DNA of 64,000 nucleotides. Source: Pseudogymnoascus destructans (taxonomy: Eukaryota > Ascomycota > Leotiomycetes > Thelebolales > Thelebolaceae). Shown here one piece after another: positions 23,528-35,549 of this stretch; the first letter of the stretch is position 1; each line of letters begins with the position of its first letter. Both the position numbers and the translations under genes were made by a program. Below the pieces are notes generated by a model that saw only the letters and a list, made by a program, of their open reading frames with translations, searched no databases and was not told the origin of the DNA. Location of the stretch: positions 248,001 through 312,000 of the forward strand of contig NW_020167535.1 in the NCBI RefSeq assembly GCF_001641265.1. Reading direction: 5' to 3'.

Positions 23528-24064
23528 CTCAAATGACGGCGATGTGGATGCTAGTGTAAAGATAGAGCTTTAATATATCTACCTATGTACCCTTATATAG
23601 TCTATACGGACAACAATTGAAATCGTGAAACGGCGAGTGTTGGAAGAAAGGTTAACTCAAGTAGAGTACAGATATTAATAGATGGGTCCTCATGTTTTTT
23701 CTCTGATTCAAAGAGGAATTGTTGGTACCTAGAGCCTAGATTTGTCGATTGATCATATTTAGGCTTGGGTGTGTTTCGTATGGATTATGTAATGTTGTGT
23801 TGGACCTGTTGGGTTGCACATGTTTTACCCAGATGTGGTTAGTTTGGTCACGGTTAATTTTTGCTTCCCATTGGTGTGGTCGTTACGTACTCGTGTAGTA
23901 GCTCGCTCAAGTCTAAAATTAAGGCACCCAGGCCGCACTTTTCAGATTAGGGCTCACTAAAAAAGATCTCGCGAAATGCTATCCAGAAACACCGAAATCA
24001 GAGCAGACGGCCCAGCGACAAAGAACATCAACGACTTGTTCATCACCGCCAAACCACAGCCAAG
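23528..24064. promoter_or_regulatory. Divergent intergenic region, reductase / eL43
   Basis: 537 bases holding the promoters of the reductase (left) and eL43 (right). T-rich and purine tracts occur before eL43. No named site can be assigned with confidence. Confidence 0.5.
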
Positions 24065-24641
24065 ATGACCAAACGCACCAAGAAGGTCGGAGTTACCGGC
24101 AAGTACGGTACTAGGTACGTTTAATAAACCCAGGAGAAGAATCCCTCGACGACATATACTCTAGTGCGACCCTTTTCGACTTTTCGACAAGTGGGATCCC
24201 ACGAGGACCATTTGGGCACGAACGAAACAATCCGAGCAGCACACCATTCGGAATACCGCTCAGCGTGGGACGCAATTAGCAATCGGCAATAGAAAGGAGA
24301 TGAGAGAAGAACTGGCGCTGACTCTTCTCTTCCCACAGATACGGTGCTTCCCTCCGTAAGCAGGTCAAGAAGATGGAAATCACACAGCACGCAAGATACC
24401 TCTGCACGTTCTGCGGAAAGACCACTGTTAAACGCCACTCTGTCGGCATCTGGGACTGCAGGTCGTGCAAGAAGACCGTCGCTGGAGGCGCTTACGTCGT
24501 TTCGTATGTGCCCCTCGTCACCGAAAATTGCTCATAGAGCCTGTCTTGAGTGGGAATACTAACAGACATTGTTACAGCACCCCAGCCGCCGCTGCCATGC
24601 GTTCCACGCTCCGCCGTCTGAGGGAAATTGCTGAGGTTTAG
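24065..24641 (+). CDS. RPL43: 60S ribosomal protein eL43 (L37a)
   Basis: Three exons, 24065-24114, 24339-24503 and 24578-24641, give exactly 92 residues, the same length as yeast L43. The protein starts MTKRTKKVGVTGKYGTRYGA and carries the zinc-ribbon cysteines C39, C42, C57 and C60 (LCTFCGK and DCRSCKK). It ends STLRRLREIAEV. eL43 binds 28S rRNA in the large subunit near the E site. The second intron has a textbook branch site (ACTAACAGAC) about 20 bases before its acceptor. The first intron is 224 bp, long for this genome. Confidence 0.97.
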
Positions 24642-26273
24642 ATGGGATGACATTGTTGTGGATACATTTGCTGGTGCATGGGATCGGTCCCTCCGGATGA
24701 GAACCGATATTTTGTCGATGCGGACTTCGATCATGGCTGCGATAGAGTCTCAATGAAATGAATCAAAACTCTCACTTGAGAGTCAGACTTGGTCGGCTCT
24801 TTGCTGCTATTGATAACGTGATATGAATGAAATGGGAGTGGCTGGATGGATGACGTGGATAATATGCTTATAGGAACCGAGGGGTGCTCGCTGCACTGCA
24901 ACACCAGTCACAAAATAGCCTTGGAGCAGTCGACTGCCTCACTGCTATGGCTATGGATGATGGCACACAACCATGGCAAACGAGTATCGATATTGCCACC
25001 AGATCAGAGAGCTTGGGTCGCAATGGCGCGAGTTCAACTGGGCTTGGTGAATATATTGGTATGGTCTTGCCTTCCCTTTCTGGTTGGATTTGACTAGCAT
25101 ATTCCAGGTCATGTGCTTTCGATACCGCCACACAAGCTGCAGCGAGGCAGATGGCTACCTATATTTCCCTATCCCACCCATCCGAAGTTCACGGACTGCA
25201 TCTCGACAACTCTTCTCTGACCCACACCTATTTCAATGATGTATATATCCAAGCCTTAACCTCCAGTTGCGAGACAGCAACTTCGTGACGGTTTGTTAAA
25301 TCCTCATAAATCACGTGCTCGCTACATGTCTAAGAAGGCTCCAGAAATGCAAGTGTCATGGGGTCTTTTTTGGCAATAGCTGGTCATGGCCCTCAAGGTG
25401 GCCGCACTAGGGCGCGTGGAGACCCGTGGAGAGTCAAGTAAAAGGCTCACACGTCCTGTCCTCAGGTCCAAGTGTTTTCAAAGATCACGTTTCGTTTTGC
25501 GACAGTAATAGATCTGTGGTTTCCAGAGGAAGGGAACATCGATCGCATCCTGCTCCTGCGCCATCCGCCACGGACAACCCACGGACAAACACGCCACAAG
25601 GCCGTGCCTGCCTGGCGCTGTACAAAAGAAGGCCTGCAACAAGCCCTGGCGCTACAGTAACAGAACCCGTATATTACAGGCGGCAAGAAGTGTGGTCACA
25701 ACGTCCTTGCGTTGCTGAGTGTACCTACGGTCCTGCACGCCCTCCTGGAGTCCTGCAGTCCTGCCGTTACAAAAAACTCCATAACAAGGCATAACAGGTA
25801 TAACTGAAATAACCGGTAATACTCATAACATAGAGAGTGGTGGGTGGTCGACAAAAAGCCAGTTTGGCACAGTTTTGGCACAGTTTTGGCACAGTTTTGG
25901 CACAGTTTTGGCACATTTTGCTCTCATTCGAACCATTCGGCCGCCGATGGCCGATTCGAGCGAGCCACACACACTTTTGAACCGTGGTCACCGCCCCAGG
26001 TACAATTCGTCCATGCGCCTCGCTTTTGGAGGGGAAGATCATTCTCAATTGGACTCGCTTCCGCAATGCGCTAGCGTATCCGCAATAACCCATCGTCCGC
26101 CCAGTCCCTTTGCTCCGCCGCCTCTCTTACCCTCCAACGCCCCGTCCTATCTCACTTCCACTGCTTGTTCACTATCGCATCTCACCAGAAAACATGTTAA
26201 ATTCACAAAGCCACCCTTATGACTTCTTCAACTCTACAAAACATTGACGACTTTTCTACTGTACTCTATCGGC
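24642..26273. other. Intergenic, 1.6 kb, no supported gene
   Basis: Between eL43 and the RING/PHD gene. It contains an 11-bp tandem repeat at 25861-25914 and otherwise unique sequence. Open frames here (for example 24846-25131 on both strands and 25426-25794) overlap each other on opposite strands and show no domain or splice pattern. Confidence 0.5.
25861..25914. repeat. 11-bp tandem repeat, 5 copies
   Basis: Unit AGTTTTGGCAC, five head-to-tail copies (the first lacks one T). It lies about 360 bp upstream of the RING/PHD start codon, so it is in or near that promoter. Confidence 0.9.
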
Positions 26274-28212
26274 ATGGCTGATCAGTGTATCGTCTGCCTG
26301 GACGTTTTGGACGTCGACGATGCCTTACCTCCCAAGGGAGACATCGTCGAGTCTGAAGTTATAGTCAAATCCGAACTTGGAGATCTCGCCTCCACCACAG
26401 CTCACAACCACCACGCCGACACCCAACAATTACTTGCAGTTATACAAACCTGCGGGCATATACTACATGATTCGTGTCTGAAAGAATGGATCCAAAAAGC
26501 AAACAGCTGCCCCATTTGCCGCCAGCAATTTAACCTTGTCGAAGTCCATGACAAAACGTCTGGTTAGTCTACCGCCCTGGCCCCCACACCTCCCAAATTA
26601 CTACAGAACACTCTGCTAACTCCCCATTACAGGCCCGATACTTTCTACATACACAGTCGAAGATAAAAAGCAAGTCGCCGACTTTGACCCACTCGCCTGG
26701 ATTGAGGATCAAGCCCAAGAGGAGGAGTTGTCGAGGCCATGCCCAATATGTGCCAGCTCCGATGACGAAGAAGTTCTTTTGCTATGTGACTCATGCGATG
26801 CGCCATACCACACATACTGTGTTGGTCTCGATAGTGTGCCTCATGGGCACTGGTTTTGCATGGAGTGTGAGCACGAGGGCGCAAATGCCCGCACCGCAGA
26901 ACCGTCCATGGGATTTGGCGGAACTCGCCACAGGAACAATGAACGCACACAAGCCCAGGTCCGACAGGCACGTTCAAGACGCCGTAACCGCACAGAAGCA
27001 TGGCAGGGTGCTTGGAACCAGATCAGCGACCGCATTTATGACGCCTTGGAGCTGGATATCGACTATGACGAAGACAACTCTCTACAAGCATATCGGCAGT
27101 CCCAGCGTCGCACAGAACGAGAGCGTCGTGAGCTTCAGCAGTGGCAACAGCGCCTCGCGATCGCTAGCCGTCAGGGCGCAAGAGAGGTTTTCAGGAACTC
27201 AGCACGGTCAATACTGCACAACAGAGTTGAACCACCAGCACCCAGAGAATCTGATGAAGAGCGAAGAGCATGGGAAACATATGATAGAGTCCGAGAAGCC
27301 GAAAATTCTGGCACTCCCACTCGGAAACGAAAGTCACGCTCCACAACGCAATCCCCAAGAGAACCGGCAACCAATGAGCCGGAACGCAAACTCAAGCGTC
27401 CTCGTACCCGTCGAGTTATGGAGAATTCAGCAGGATCCTCATCCGATGGGAATCCAGAATCGCGGCGGCCAAATGGCCACCGCAGACCGGTTGCTCCTGC
27501 GCCTCGCAGGCCAATGACTCCCAGTGCCCCCACTCCCAATCCAACGGCAGCGGCACCATCATTCCTCTCATCACTACTCAAAGAAGTTGAAATGGGTGCA
27601 GCCAAGGAAGATGACAGCGACAACAATGAGCACGTCTTCGTGAACACGAATTCTACGAGCCCCGCGGCAGAATACTCATCTCCCGTTTTGTCGCCAGCCA
27701 CCAGCAGCTACTCTACGCCCCGCGCCATGTCATTGACACCACCCCCCAATGGAAATGGTATCCGCAGATCCGGATCTCCATTATCACTCAGCTCGAGAGT
27801 GGAGCCAATCTACCCCCCAGCCGACTATTCTCCCAATCGCTCGCCTCCAGAGAGGACGACGAGAGCCGAGAATGGACACTCAAGGCCTAGCACACCGCCT
27901 GCTAGCCATCTCCGCCATCCCAAACCCCGAAGACCACAACAACCAATTCCAGCAGAGAGTTTTTCGACACAACCCATCTCCATCGAAGCCAAAGAAGGCA
28001 TCCAAAAGATAGTCAAGAAAGCACTTGACCCACACTATAAGAAACCGTCTGGCATCACGAAAGAACAGTATGCGGATGTCAACCGTTTGGTTTCAAGGAT
28101 GTTGTACGATAAGATAGTTGACCCTACTGCCTTGAACGATGACGAAAAGTCAGCGTGGGAAAAGGTTGCCTCAGCTGAGGTAGCCAAGGCCGTCGAAGGG
28201 CTTTCTGCATGA
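26274..28212 (+). CDS. RING finger plus PHD finger protein
   Basis: Two exons, 26274-26562 and 26633-28212, give 622 residues; the intron has a GCTAAC branch site. Exon 1 starts MADQCIVCLDVLDVDDALPP. The RING finger spans about residues 5-85, with CIVC, then after a long acidic loop CGHILHDSC and CPIC. Exon 2 opens with a PHD finger (about 125-175): CPIC, LLLCDSCDAPYHTYC and HWFCMEC. The C-terminal 400 residues are low-complexity, rich in Arg, Pro and Ser, and the last 90 form a predicted helical region ending EKVASAEVAKAVEGLSA. A RING followed by a PHD is the layout of PHRF1-type ubiquitin ligases that read histone tails; function here is inferred from that layout only. Confidence 0.88.
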
Positions 28213-29102
28213 GCCAATTTGGCGTGTTTTAGGGCATACTCTTGATGATGGCGTTTAACAAATTGGCGATACAATGGGCGTCTTTGCATTTTACATAGGA
28301 TACCCACTGGTTGCCGGATATGGCTTGCCATTAGAGTTTCGGGGTTTTTCACGACTAAACGATTAAGCTGGGCATGCGAGGGCGTGCGAGGGCGCTGCTC
28401 ATTGTGTATATTTTAGATAGATACGAGTTCGTAGAATGGTTGGATGCCAATTCAATGACATTTTATGATATACGCCCCAATATTTGCTTTCTACATGTCA
28501 TTTCGTGAATTCTTCATTCAACTATAGTGGATGTCTCGTCTGTGTATGAAAATACTCGTACATTGGACACCAAAGTCTCCATTTCTCTGACCGATACTCG
28601 AACAAATTCACATATGTCGGCCTACAGGCTACTTATAGTCAATAAATACATACATTGTCACTCAAAAACCAAAGCGAAAGACATGAAACCAGAGCATGTA
28701 AACATATAAATTCAATATTCATGTATATGGAATATCAGCAGTATCTATCTAACCGTACCATGTAGGGAAATCTGCAGGTACCGCTAGCGAAAAAAAGTCT
28801 GCAGGTAATTCTCTCTAGGCACCTATAAATGATCGAAACATTCTCGGAGGAATAGGTCTTGATGATAAGGAAAAGGTGCCATGGATTGAAGAAGGAAGAA
28901 TCTCTCCGCTCGCGTCTTTTGTAGGAAGAATTATTTCTCGGTTAGCACGTGACTTAGCGTGGTAGTTGGTAAATTAAGACTAGTATTAATTGGGAATAGC
29001 GCAAATAAAGTTAAGAAAGTTGAGCTCGTGTCTCTGGACGTCCTCAAGTAGACTTGGTAGCAGAGCAAGCACCACCACAGGCTCGAGCAAGACGATACCA
29101 AG
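28213..29102. other. Intergenic, no supported gene
   Basis: 890 bases of AT-rich sequence between two genes on the same strand. It holds the terminator of the RING/PHD gene and the promoter of mL46. No repeats or RNA genes were seen. Confidence 0.5.
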
Positions 29103-30257
29103 ATGGCGGCATCAAGTAGAGGAAGTGAGGCTGCGGCCTCGCTCATACGTATGTCCATCCCACTCAATGCCAGCAGACAGACCCGTCAACGCAGCACAGC
29201 AACTAACCCATCTCCCAGGAGCAACGAAAAATCCCCGTCTCTGCAACACCTGCATCTCCTCCCTCCCCTCCCGCCGCACCTACGCCGCCGCCGCCGCGCA
29301 ACTCAAGCCCTCCGAGCCCACCCCTTCCGCCTCCCCCGCGACCTCCACCGAGCTCCCCCCCTACACCATCAAATCGGGGATCTGTCTCTCGCGCCCCCCT
29401 TTGCTCACGCAGCCGCTGCACCCCTTCGAGTCGGCATTCTTCTTCTACCAGCGCCGGCTCAACGAGCGTCTCGCCATGCCGTTCTCGCGTTACTTCTACT
29501 TCAAGAAGGACACGCCCCTCGACTCGGCATGGAAGCGGAAGGCGGCTACGCGCGGTGGGACGCCCGCTAGGGACCTCGGCGCGTATAATCCGTATAGTGA
29601 GACGGGGTGGAATGATGAGGTGATGGTGGGGGATCGAATTAGTGAGAAGAAGGCGACAAGGGGGGCGCTGGTGGAGGATGCCATGAATCGCGGGCTTAGT
29701 GCTGAGGAGGCGGGTGCGGAGGAAGAGGAGGTGGTGGAGATTCCACAGGAGAGATATACAGAGGCGGATACGGCGAAAGATGTTAAGAGGCTTGATAGGA
29801 AGTTGACGAGGACGCTGTATCTGGTTGTCAAGAACAAGGAGGGGAAGTGGACGTTCCCTTCCGGTGAGCTGGTTGGCAGGGAGAACTTGCACCAGGTATG
29901 TTGATATCTCCCTTGAGAGGTTGGCTATGCGGGTATGAAAGCGGATACTAACTACAGCTACAGGCTGCGGAACGTGTGCTTGTCCAGTCAGCGGGGATGA
30001 ACATGAACACCTGGATTGTTGGCCACGTGCCTATCGGACACTACATCTCGAAGCCGCATCTTGGCGGCGACTCGGCGATGACGAAGCAGGGTGACAAGAC
30101 CTTCTTCATGAAGGGCCGCATTATGGCTGGACAGGCGGACTTGAAGGAGAACGCGTTCGGGATTACCGACTGGAAGTGGCTGACGAAGGAGGAGGTGCAG
30201 GGGCATGTTGGTCCGAAATACTTCAGCCATGTTACGAATATGATGGCTGCAAGGTAG
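29103..30257 (+). CDS. Mitochondrial large-subunit ribosomal protein mL46 (MRPL17 type)
   Basis: Exons 29103-29148, 29219-29895 and 29964-30257 give 338 residues. The N-terminus MAASSRGSEAAASLIRATKN is basic with few acidic residues, as expected of a mitochondrial leader. The core has ESAFFFYQRRLNERLAMPF and YFYFKKDTPLDSAWKRK, typical of the mL46 N-terminal domain. A Nudix-like fold follows, with GKWTFPSGELVGRENLHQAA and EEVQGHVGPKYFSHV. The Nudix catalytic box is not intact, as in other mL46 proteins, so it is structural and not enzymatic. An alternative acceptor at 29957/29958 would add two residues. Acts in the mitoribosome. Confidence 0.92.
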
Positions 30258-31406
30258 ACATGGGGAGGAGAAGGCATGGAGTCTCAGCATCGATTGGGGG
30301 GTGGGATGTCGACCGGAAGATGGGGGGATACTTGTAGTATAGAGAGTGTATCATATTGTCAACATTACGGTGTATAATGTCTATCTTTTCAGGGCCGTAC
30401 ATATGAGTCCCTTCTGCTTCCAGCTCTCTTAACAAAGAACATGAACAAATATGTAAGTCCAACAATAACATCAATTATCTGCCTTCTCTAGTTCTTCAAT
30501 ATCAACAGGGTCCTCCTTCTACAGTGCCCCAATTCCGCCGCTGGATATTGCTAAGACACTGAAGATAAAGAATCAAACGACGAGCTACAACCAGGTTCGA
30601 GTAGCTCAGACGAAGAAGCAGCGTCGTAATGCTGCCGTAGTAGGGAGATATTACCCTCTACTCTTGAATGTCAAATCTATCGTTGGTCATTCTTACTGTC
30701 GTTGGCCGTTCCTACTGTCCTTAGTAGTTCTTGCTCTCATTGGTCGGTCCTGCTGCCCTTAGCAGTTCTTGCTGTCGTTGGTCGTCCCTGCCGACATTCC
30801 CGTTCAATGGCAGCAGCACTTCCAGTTGTCGGAGGCAGCGGGAGCAGACAAGCCTCAACAGGCCGAAGATGAAAGCAAACAAGCAAAGTCATCCCCACCC
30901 AGAACGATGCGACGGCGTGCTCGGACCATGGATTGTTTGAATGTTGTAAAATCACTGGCTGTATAATCGCCGGCTGTAACCCTGTTCTATTGGTATACAT
31001 CCGAAGATGGTAAATTCCTGTAGCTTGAGCTATCGTTGTTTAATCTCAGTGTGCTGATCTGTGTATCTGGTTCGTCGACTTATCCATTATTAGCTATGTA
31101 AAGTCCTTCTGTAGACATCGGGGCGGGCACATGTAAGGATGGGAGACTCTCGGTAACAATGTGAGACTTCAAGATAGCGCATATCATTTTGAATCATATC
31201 TACAGCTTAGAGCCATCCTTGTATGGTCTGTTCACTATCATCCAGGCTCAAGCGGAACCATGACTATGATTTCTGTTGATCCACTACTCTTAACGCCCAG
31301 GCATCCCACATTCATTCCACCCTTAGAGCTCCATATCGCCCCCCTCCCCCATTCATTTCGGAACCCCATACCTTGAAAACGTGCCAAACTCCAGATCCAT
31401 AACGTT
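30258..31406. other. Intergenic between convergent genes, with imperfect short repeats
   Basis: 1149 bases between the convergent mL46 and PARN-like genes. From about 30660 to 30800, variants of CGTTGGTCGTTCCTACTGTC recur four to five times. No gene is supported. Confidence 0.55.
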
Positions 31407-33319
31407 TTAGTTCAAATGTGCTACGTCCCCCGTACTGCCGCCATCCAACTCGCATACCTCATCCAGCGTCCCATACACGCGCAGCTTATTAGCATAAACC
31501 CGCCAAAACGGCGCTGTGAGGGGTGGCGCAAAGTCATTCCCACGGGCTGCATCGGCAAGCACACTCACATCTCCATCTTGCCCCAGCGGCGGCGAGCCAG
31601 CCATATCGTCCTCGATATCCGAGTCCAGCAAGCTCGTTTGTCTGGCCTTCTTCTTGAGCGGGCTCGGCTCGCTGAGGACTTGGAAGCGGTTCGCAGAATG
31701 AGGCGCGGGGTCGAGTACGACGCCACCGCTATCCTCATCAGAGCTTGTGCTATCAACGGATCCAGTGGAAAGCTCAAACGGGTCCATAGTGTGCGTGGCG
31801 CCTTTATGGTTCGGACGGCCAACATCTAACTTGGCAGCGAGCTTGAGGAAGATCTGCGCGGTGAGATAACTGTCGTAACCTGCTTCATGGAGTTGGTGGC
31901 GATTCTGGTAGGATCTGAACTCTTCAGGGAGGCAAATTTCTGGTATGTGCTGGGATTTCACATCTTGGTGGAGATCTTGAAGGCTGGACGATTGACGCGC
32001 GTCGATGAGTTTGTCGCGGGTGGCCATATATTTCGTATCGATGACCATAGGGAATAGAGCGTGGATCTTCTCCTGGAATTCCGTGACGGTTGGGGGAAGG
32101 ATTCCAATGAAGGTGTGGTAGAGGAATATGAGGTCGGTGAAAAGGTTATGGCCGACAAGTACACGGGATTTGGCTGCCAGGGCTTTGGCGAGGCTGGATA
32201 GCTCGAGCTTTTTTAAGGAGGTGTCAATGAAGGCGGACTGGCCGGCAGCGTTGACACAGAACCAGTTAGGGGCTATAGCGGAGAGATCGCCACCGGCGAG
32301 AGCTTCAAAAATATACCGGAAGCCTGATTGTTGTGTAAGTACGTTGTTAGAGGCAGGAGCAAGAGAAAGAAAGAAATAGCCAACCTACCAACTTGTTTGG
32401 ACAGTTGAGCTTCATTGGCTATGACCTTTGAAGCAGCAATCTAGAGAAATCAGTATCACCCCTATACTAAACTCCAACCCACATACCTTAGCCTCCTTCG
32501 CGGAGTCCATCTTCTCCACCTGCACGAAATCGGCATTCTTCCTCGGCAAGAACGCCCTGTACTCCTTGAACTCGGTCCTGACAAGTTGGTAAACCAGTCT
32601 TCGCTGATAGCCACTTAGCCCACCCGGCACAGAGACGTTATAAAAGCCCATTGCATCCCGTACGTCCTTGTTCTTGGGGTCCGTCCATTCCAGCAGCTGC
32701 CTTCTGGCATTGCGGTAGAAGTCGAGAGTGACCTGGTCACCGGGGCCGATCTTGATATCCGGAATGGTACTGTTCCGGTTTTGGCGCTCTAGGAAAGCTT
32801 GACGAGCCTGGGTTTGCTCCTTGCGGGAGATATATGATATCCCCTTCGTGAAGACGGCGCCGATGTCGAAACAGTTCTTCCTTAAGAAATGCATAGAGCT
32901 TGATGATAGGGTAATGTCACGGTAGATAGCGAGTTTATCTCCATCTTCCAGCAGTGGATTGATATTGAAGTTGTACGGGCGAGCTGTGTAAACTCCTACG
33001 GCCTGTTAGTCCACAGGAATTGAGCGCTGGCCCCTATCTCGTCATGTCCAGCTGACGAGGACTGACCATTCTTCCAATCTTCTTCCACACATGTCAGGCC
33101 GATCTGCAAGACTTGGTATCTCTCAGCTGCCTCTTTCGTATCCTCGTATTGCTGTTGAAGCGACGGCTTGCCGGTTTCGTTGAACCGTCCACTAGGTGAG
33201 TATCGTGACTTGGTTGAGATCCCACTCATCTCCACGTCGACTGTAACGAAGCTTGCAGTGGAAATGGCTTTTAGAATTGGCAAAAGCTCATGCCAGAAGT
33301 GCTGCTGGTCGACCTCCAT
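31407..33319 (-). CDS. CAF1/PARN-family DEDD 3'-exonuclease (Triman-like)
   Basis: Four exons, 33067-33319, 32487-32995, 32389-32440 and 31407-32323, join in phase to 576 residues. DEDD catalytic residues are visible: D28 and E30 in FVTVDVEMSG, an Asp in VLVGHNLFTDLIFLYH, and the last Asp in LHEAGYDSYLTAQIF with its preceding His (DEDDh). The middle domain (SVPGGLSGYQRRLVYQLV and following) resembles the R3H-like insert region of the PARN/PNLDC1 group. The C-terminal 150 residues are disordered and acidic. The family trims 3' ends of poly(A) or small RNAs; in fission yeast the related Triman protein matures small RNA 3' ends. Substrate here is inferred. No membrane anchor of the animal PNLDC1 type is seen. 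Confidence 0.92.
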
Positions 33320-34021
33320 ATTGATGGAGTTTAATTGCAGATCTTGCCTTTCGTGGCATATGTTTTGAGGGTTGTATCAACTTCAGGTGTATCAACGAAG
33401 GGCGCGCGTCACTTGGGTCGATCTACCATGAGAGAATGAACAAGAGCCGCCTAGCTATGAGGAAGTTGCGGGATAGCCGTGAAGCTGCTTTGACAATGAA
33501 AATACATACAACTTATATCATGGGTGACGGTTGTGGCTTTCAAGTCTATGTCTGACCGTGTGAACTTCAAGGGATATAAAAGACGTGCTTCATTACTTTA
33601 ATCACAGCAAGAAAGAGCCTATGGATCTGAATGCAACAGAGAAGAGATATATGGAACTTTGGAGTAATGTTTGACTTCCCTGAGAATTGTTTTGCCAGCA
33701 CTCATGATTCAACACCAAGCAAATAAGTCACGGCTGGTGCTTGTCAAAAGGTGCCTTCCATGTAGGCATGAACCACTTGAAATGACGGCCATCGCACAAA
33801 TTTTGAATCGCACCTCACGTGACCATCCCGTGCGGCTAGGTTCCGATGTAATGTCCAAATTGCCGAGGCTCCCGTAGGCGATCACCTGCTAACACTCCGA
33901 CAGATCTCCAGATTCTCCCCATCCATTCCTCGGAGCTAACGACTGAAGGGCCTCACATCCCCGTCCCCTCTAATCTCCTCGGTCTTGTGCATCCTTCCCC
34001 AGATGCCCTAGACGCTAAACA
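33320..34021. promoter_or_regulatory. Divergent intergenic region, nuclease / Pex26-like
   Basis: 702 bases carrying the promoters of two divergent genes. I see no repeat, RNA gene or named site. Confidence 0.5.
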
Positions 34022-35549
34022 ATGGCTTTTAATGGGTCCACTCCTTCACTCCTCCCTCCCAACGACTCCGGATCCTCATCCTTATCCTCCTCACAACTAC
34101 TCTCGGCTTCAATGGCGAGCTCGACATCCTCACGACATGGCTCCTCCCAGATCTCAAAGATCTACCGGCAGTCCTCAACCCTATTCCTGACGCGTCGATT
34201 GCCGGAGTCGCTCTCTACCATCCTCCCCGTGATCACGGCGCCGACGACTACAGACTCCAACGGCAACGTCTCGGTCGTGGACCAGGCCCCAATTGCCAAA
34301 TCCTCTCGCACCACCAGGATCAAGGTCTGGAGTCTCTACCTGACCATCCTCAACGCCATCGTCGAGCTTGACAGCGAAGAAGGCAAAGCCGCCTTCGGCA
34401 CCCAAGAATGGCGCAACCTCGTCACCAAAGTCCGTGACGGCATAGTCTGGGAAGAAGTCGTCCAGAACGGCTACCGCGGCATCGAAGGCGACGTCGACGC
34501 CGACGTCGTCATTAACCTGTTCGTCCCCCCCCCGCCTCTCTCTCCGTCTCTCATCTCCCAATTCCACCCCGAATCACATGCTAACCCTACACCCCCCCCC
34601 CAGAGCAACCCTCCTCCTTGCCCACGCCCGCACCCAACACCTCAACCAAACGCGCCTCGAAGCCTACCTCGCCGCCGCCCGCACCCCCAACCTCGACCTC
34701 ACCGGGCGCTTCAGCGAGACCTCCGTCCGCGGTGCCAGCCCCACCCGCAGCGTCGGGACCGACACCCCGCGCGACCTGAACGCGCGCGTCAAGATCCTCG
34801 AGCTGTACACGCTGCACGTCCTCCTGCGGAACGATGAGTGGGCGTACGCGCGGGACTTTATTTCCGCCTCCGAGGTCCTCGATGAGGAGCGCCGTGATGC
34901 GTTTTTAGCTGCGCTGCAGAGCTTAGAGGATGAGCGCGAGGAGGCGGCGTTGAGGGAGCAGGAGATGGCTAGGGAGAAGGAGGAGAAGTTGAAGGCTGAT
35001 CTTGAGGAGGCGAGGAGGCAGCGGATTGAGAGTGAAGAGCGCGAGGCGAGGAGACTGGAGGAGCAGCGCGAGGCGCGGAGGGTGGAGGAGCAGTACGGGA
35101 ATAGGGCGGGCAGTGAGGTGGATTATGGTGTTGATTCTTCGCATCCGGTGCAGTCCAACGGGTCCGCGAATGGGAGACCCAGCAATGGCTCAGCGAGTAG
35201 GAAATCCTCGCCCTCTAGATCGGCGTCGACGCCGCCGCCGAAGAAGGGGGCTATTAAATCGCGCGTCTTGCACTCGACGCGCCCCTCCGGGTCGGGACAG
35301 CGCGCTGCGGTGACGACGCCGCCGAATATGATTCAGCGTGCCACGGCGCTGATGGGGAATGTGCAGAAGCTGATTAAACTGCTCGCGGCGATGCTGCTGA
35401 ATAACCCGGGCTCGGTGCTGAGGACGTTGGCGTTTGCGGTATTGATCTTGTTGGCGCTGGGGAATCGGGCGGTGAAGGAGAGGGTTAGGGGGGTGTGGGG
35501 GAAGGTGAGGGGGACGATGGGGATGGCTACTAAGGTTAGTTATATTTAG
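34022..35549 (+). CDS. PEX26: Pex26/Pex15-like peroxisomal membrane peroxin
   Basis: Two exons, 34022-34518 and 34604-35549, give 480 residues. The intron has a very C-rich 3' tract and a GCTAACCC branch site. After a Ser-rich start come SKIYRQSSTLFLTRRLPESL, VWSLYLTILNAIVELDSEEG and DTPRDLNARVKILELYTLHV, the conserved helical blocks of fungal Pex26. A coiled coil rich in Glu and Arg follows (about 285-350), then a Ser/Pro linker. A single hydrophobic segment near the C-terminus (about 440-456, LRTLAFAVLILLAL) fits a tail anchor. Pex26/Pex15 tethers the Pex1-Pex6 AAA complex to peroxisomes for receptor recycling. Membrane topology is inferred from the single hydrophobic tail. Confidence 0.85.

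Noticed and set aside
24115..24338. snoRNA inside the first eL43 intron
   Set aside because: Intron is long enough, but I find no convincing C box (RTGATGA) with a paired D box and terminal stem.
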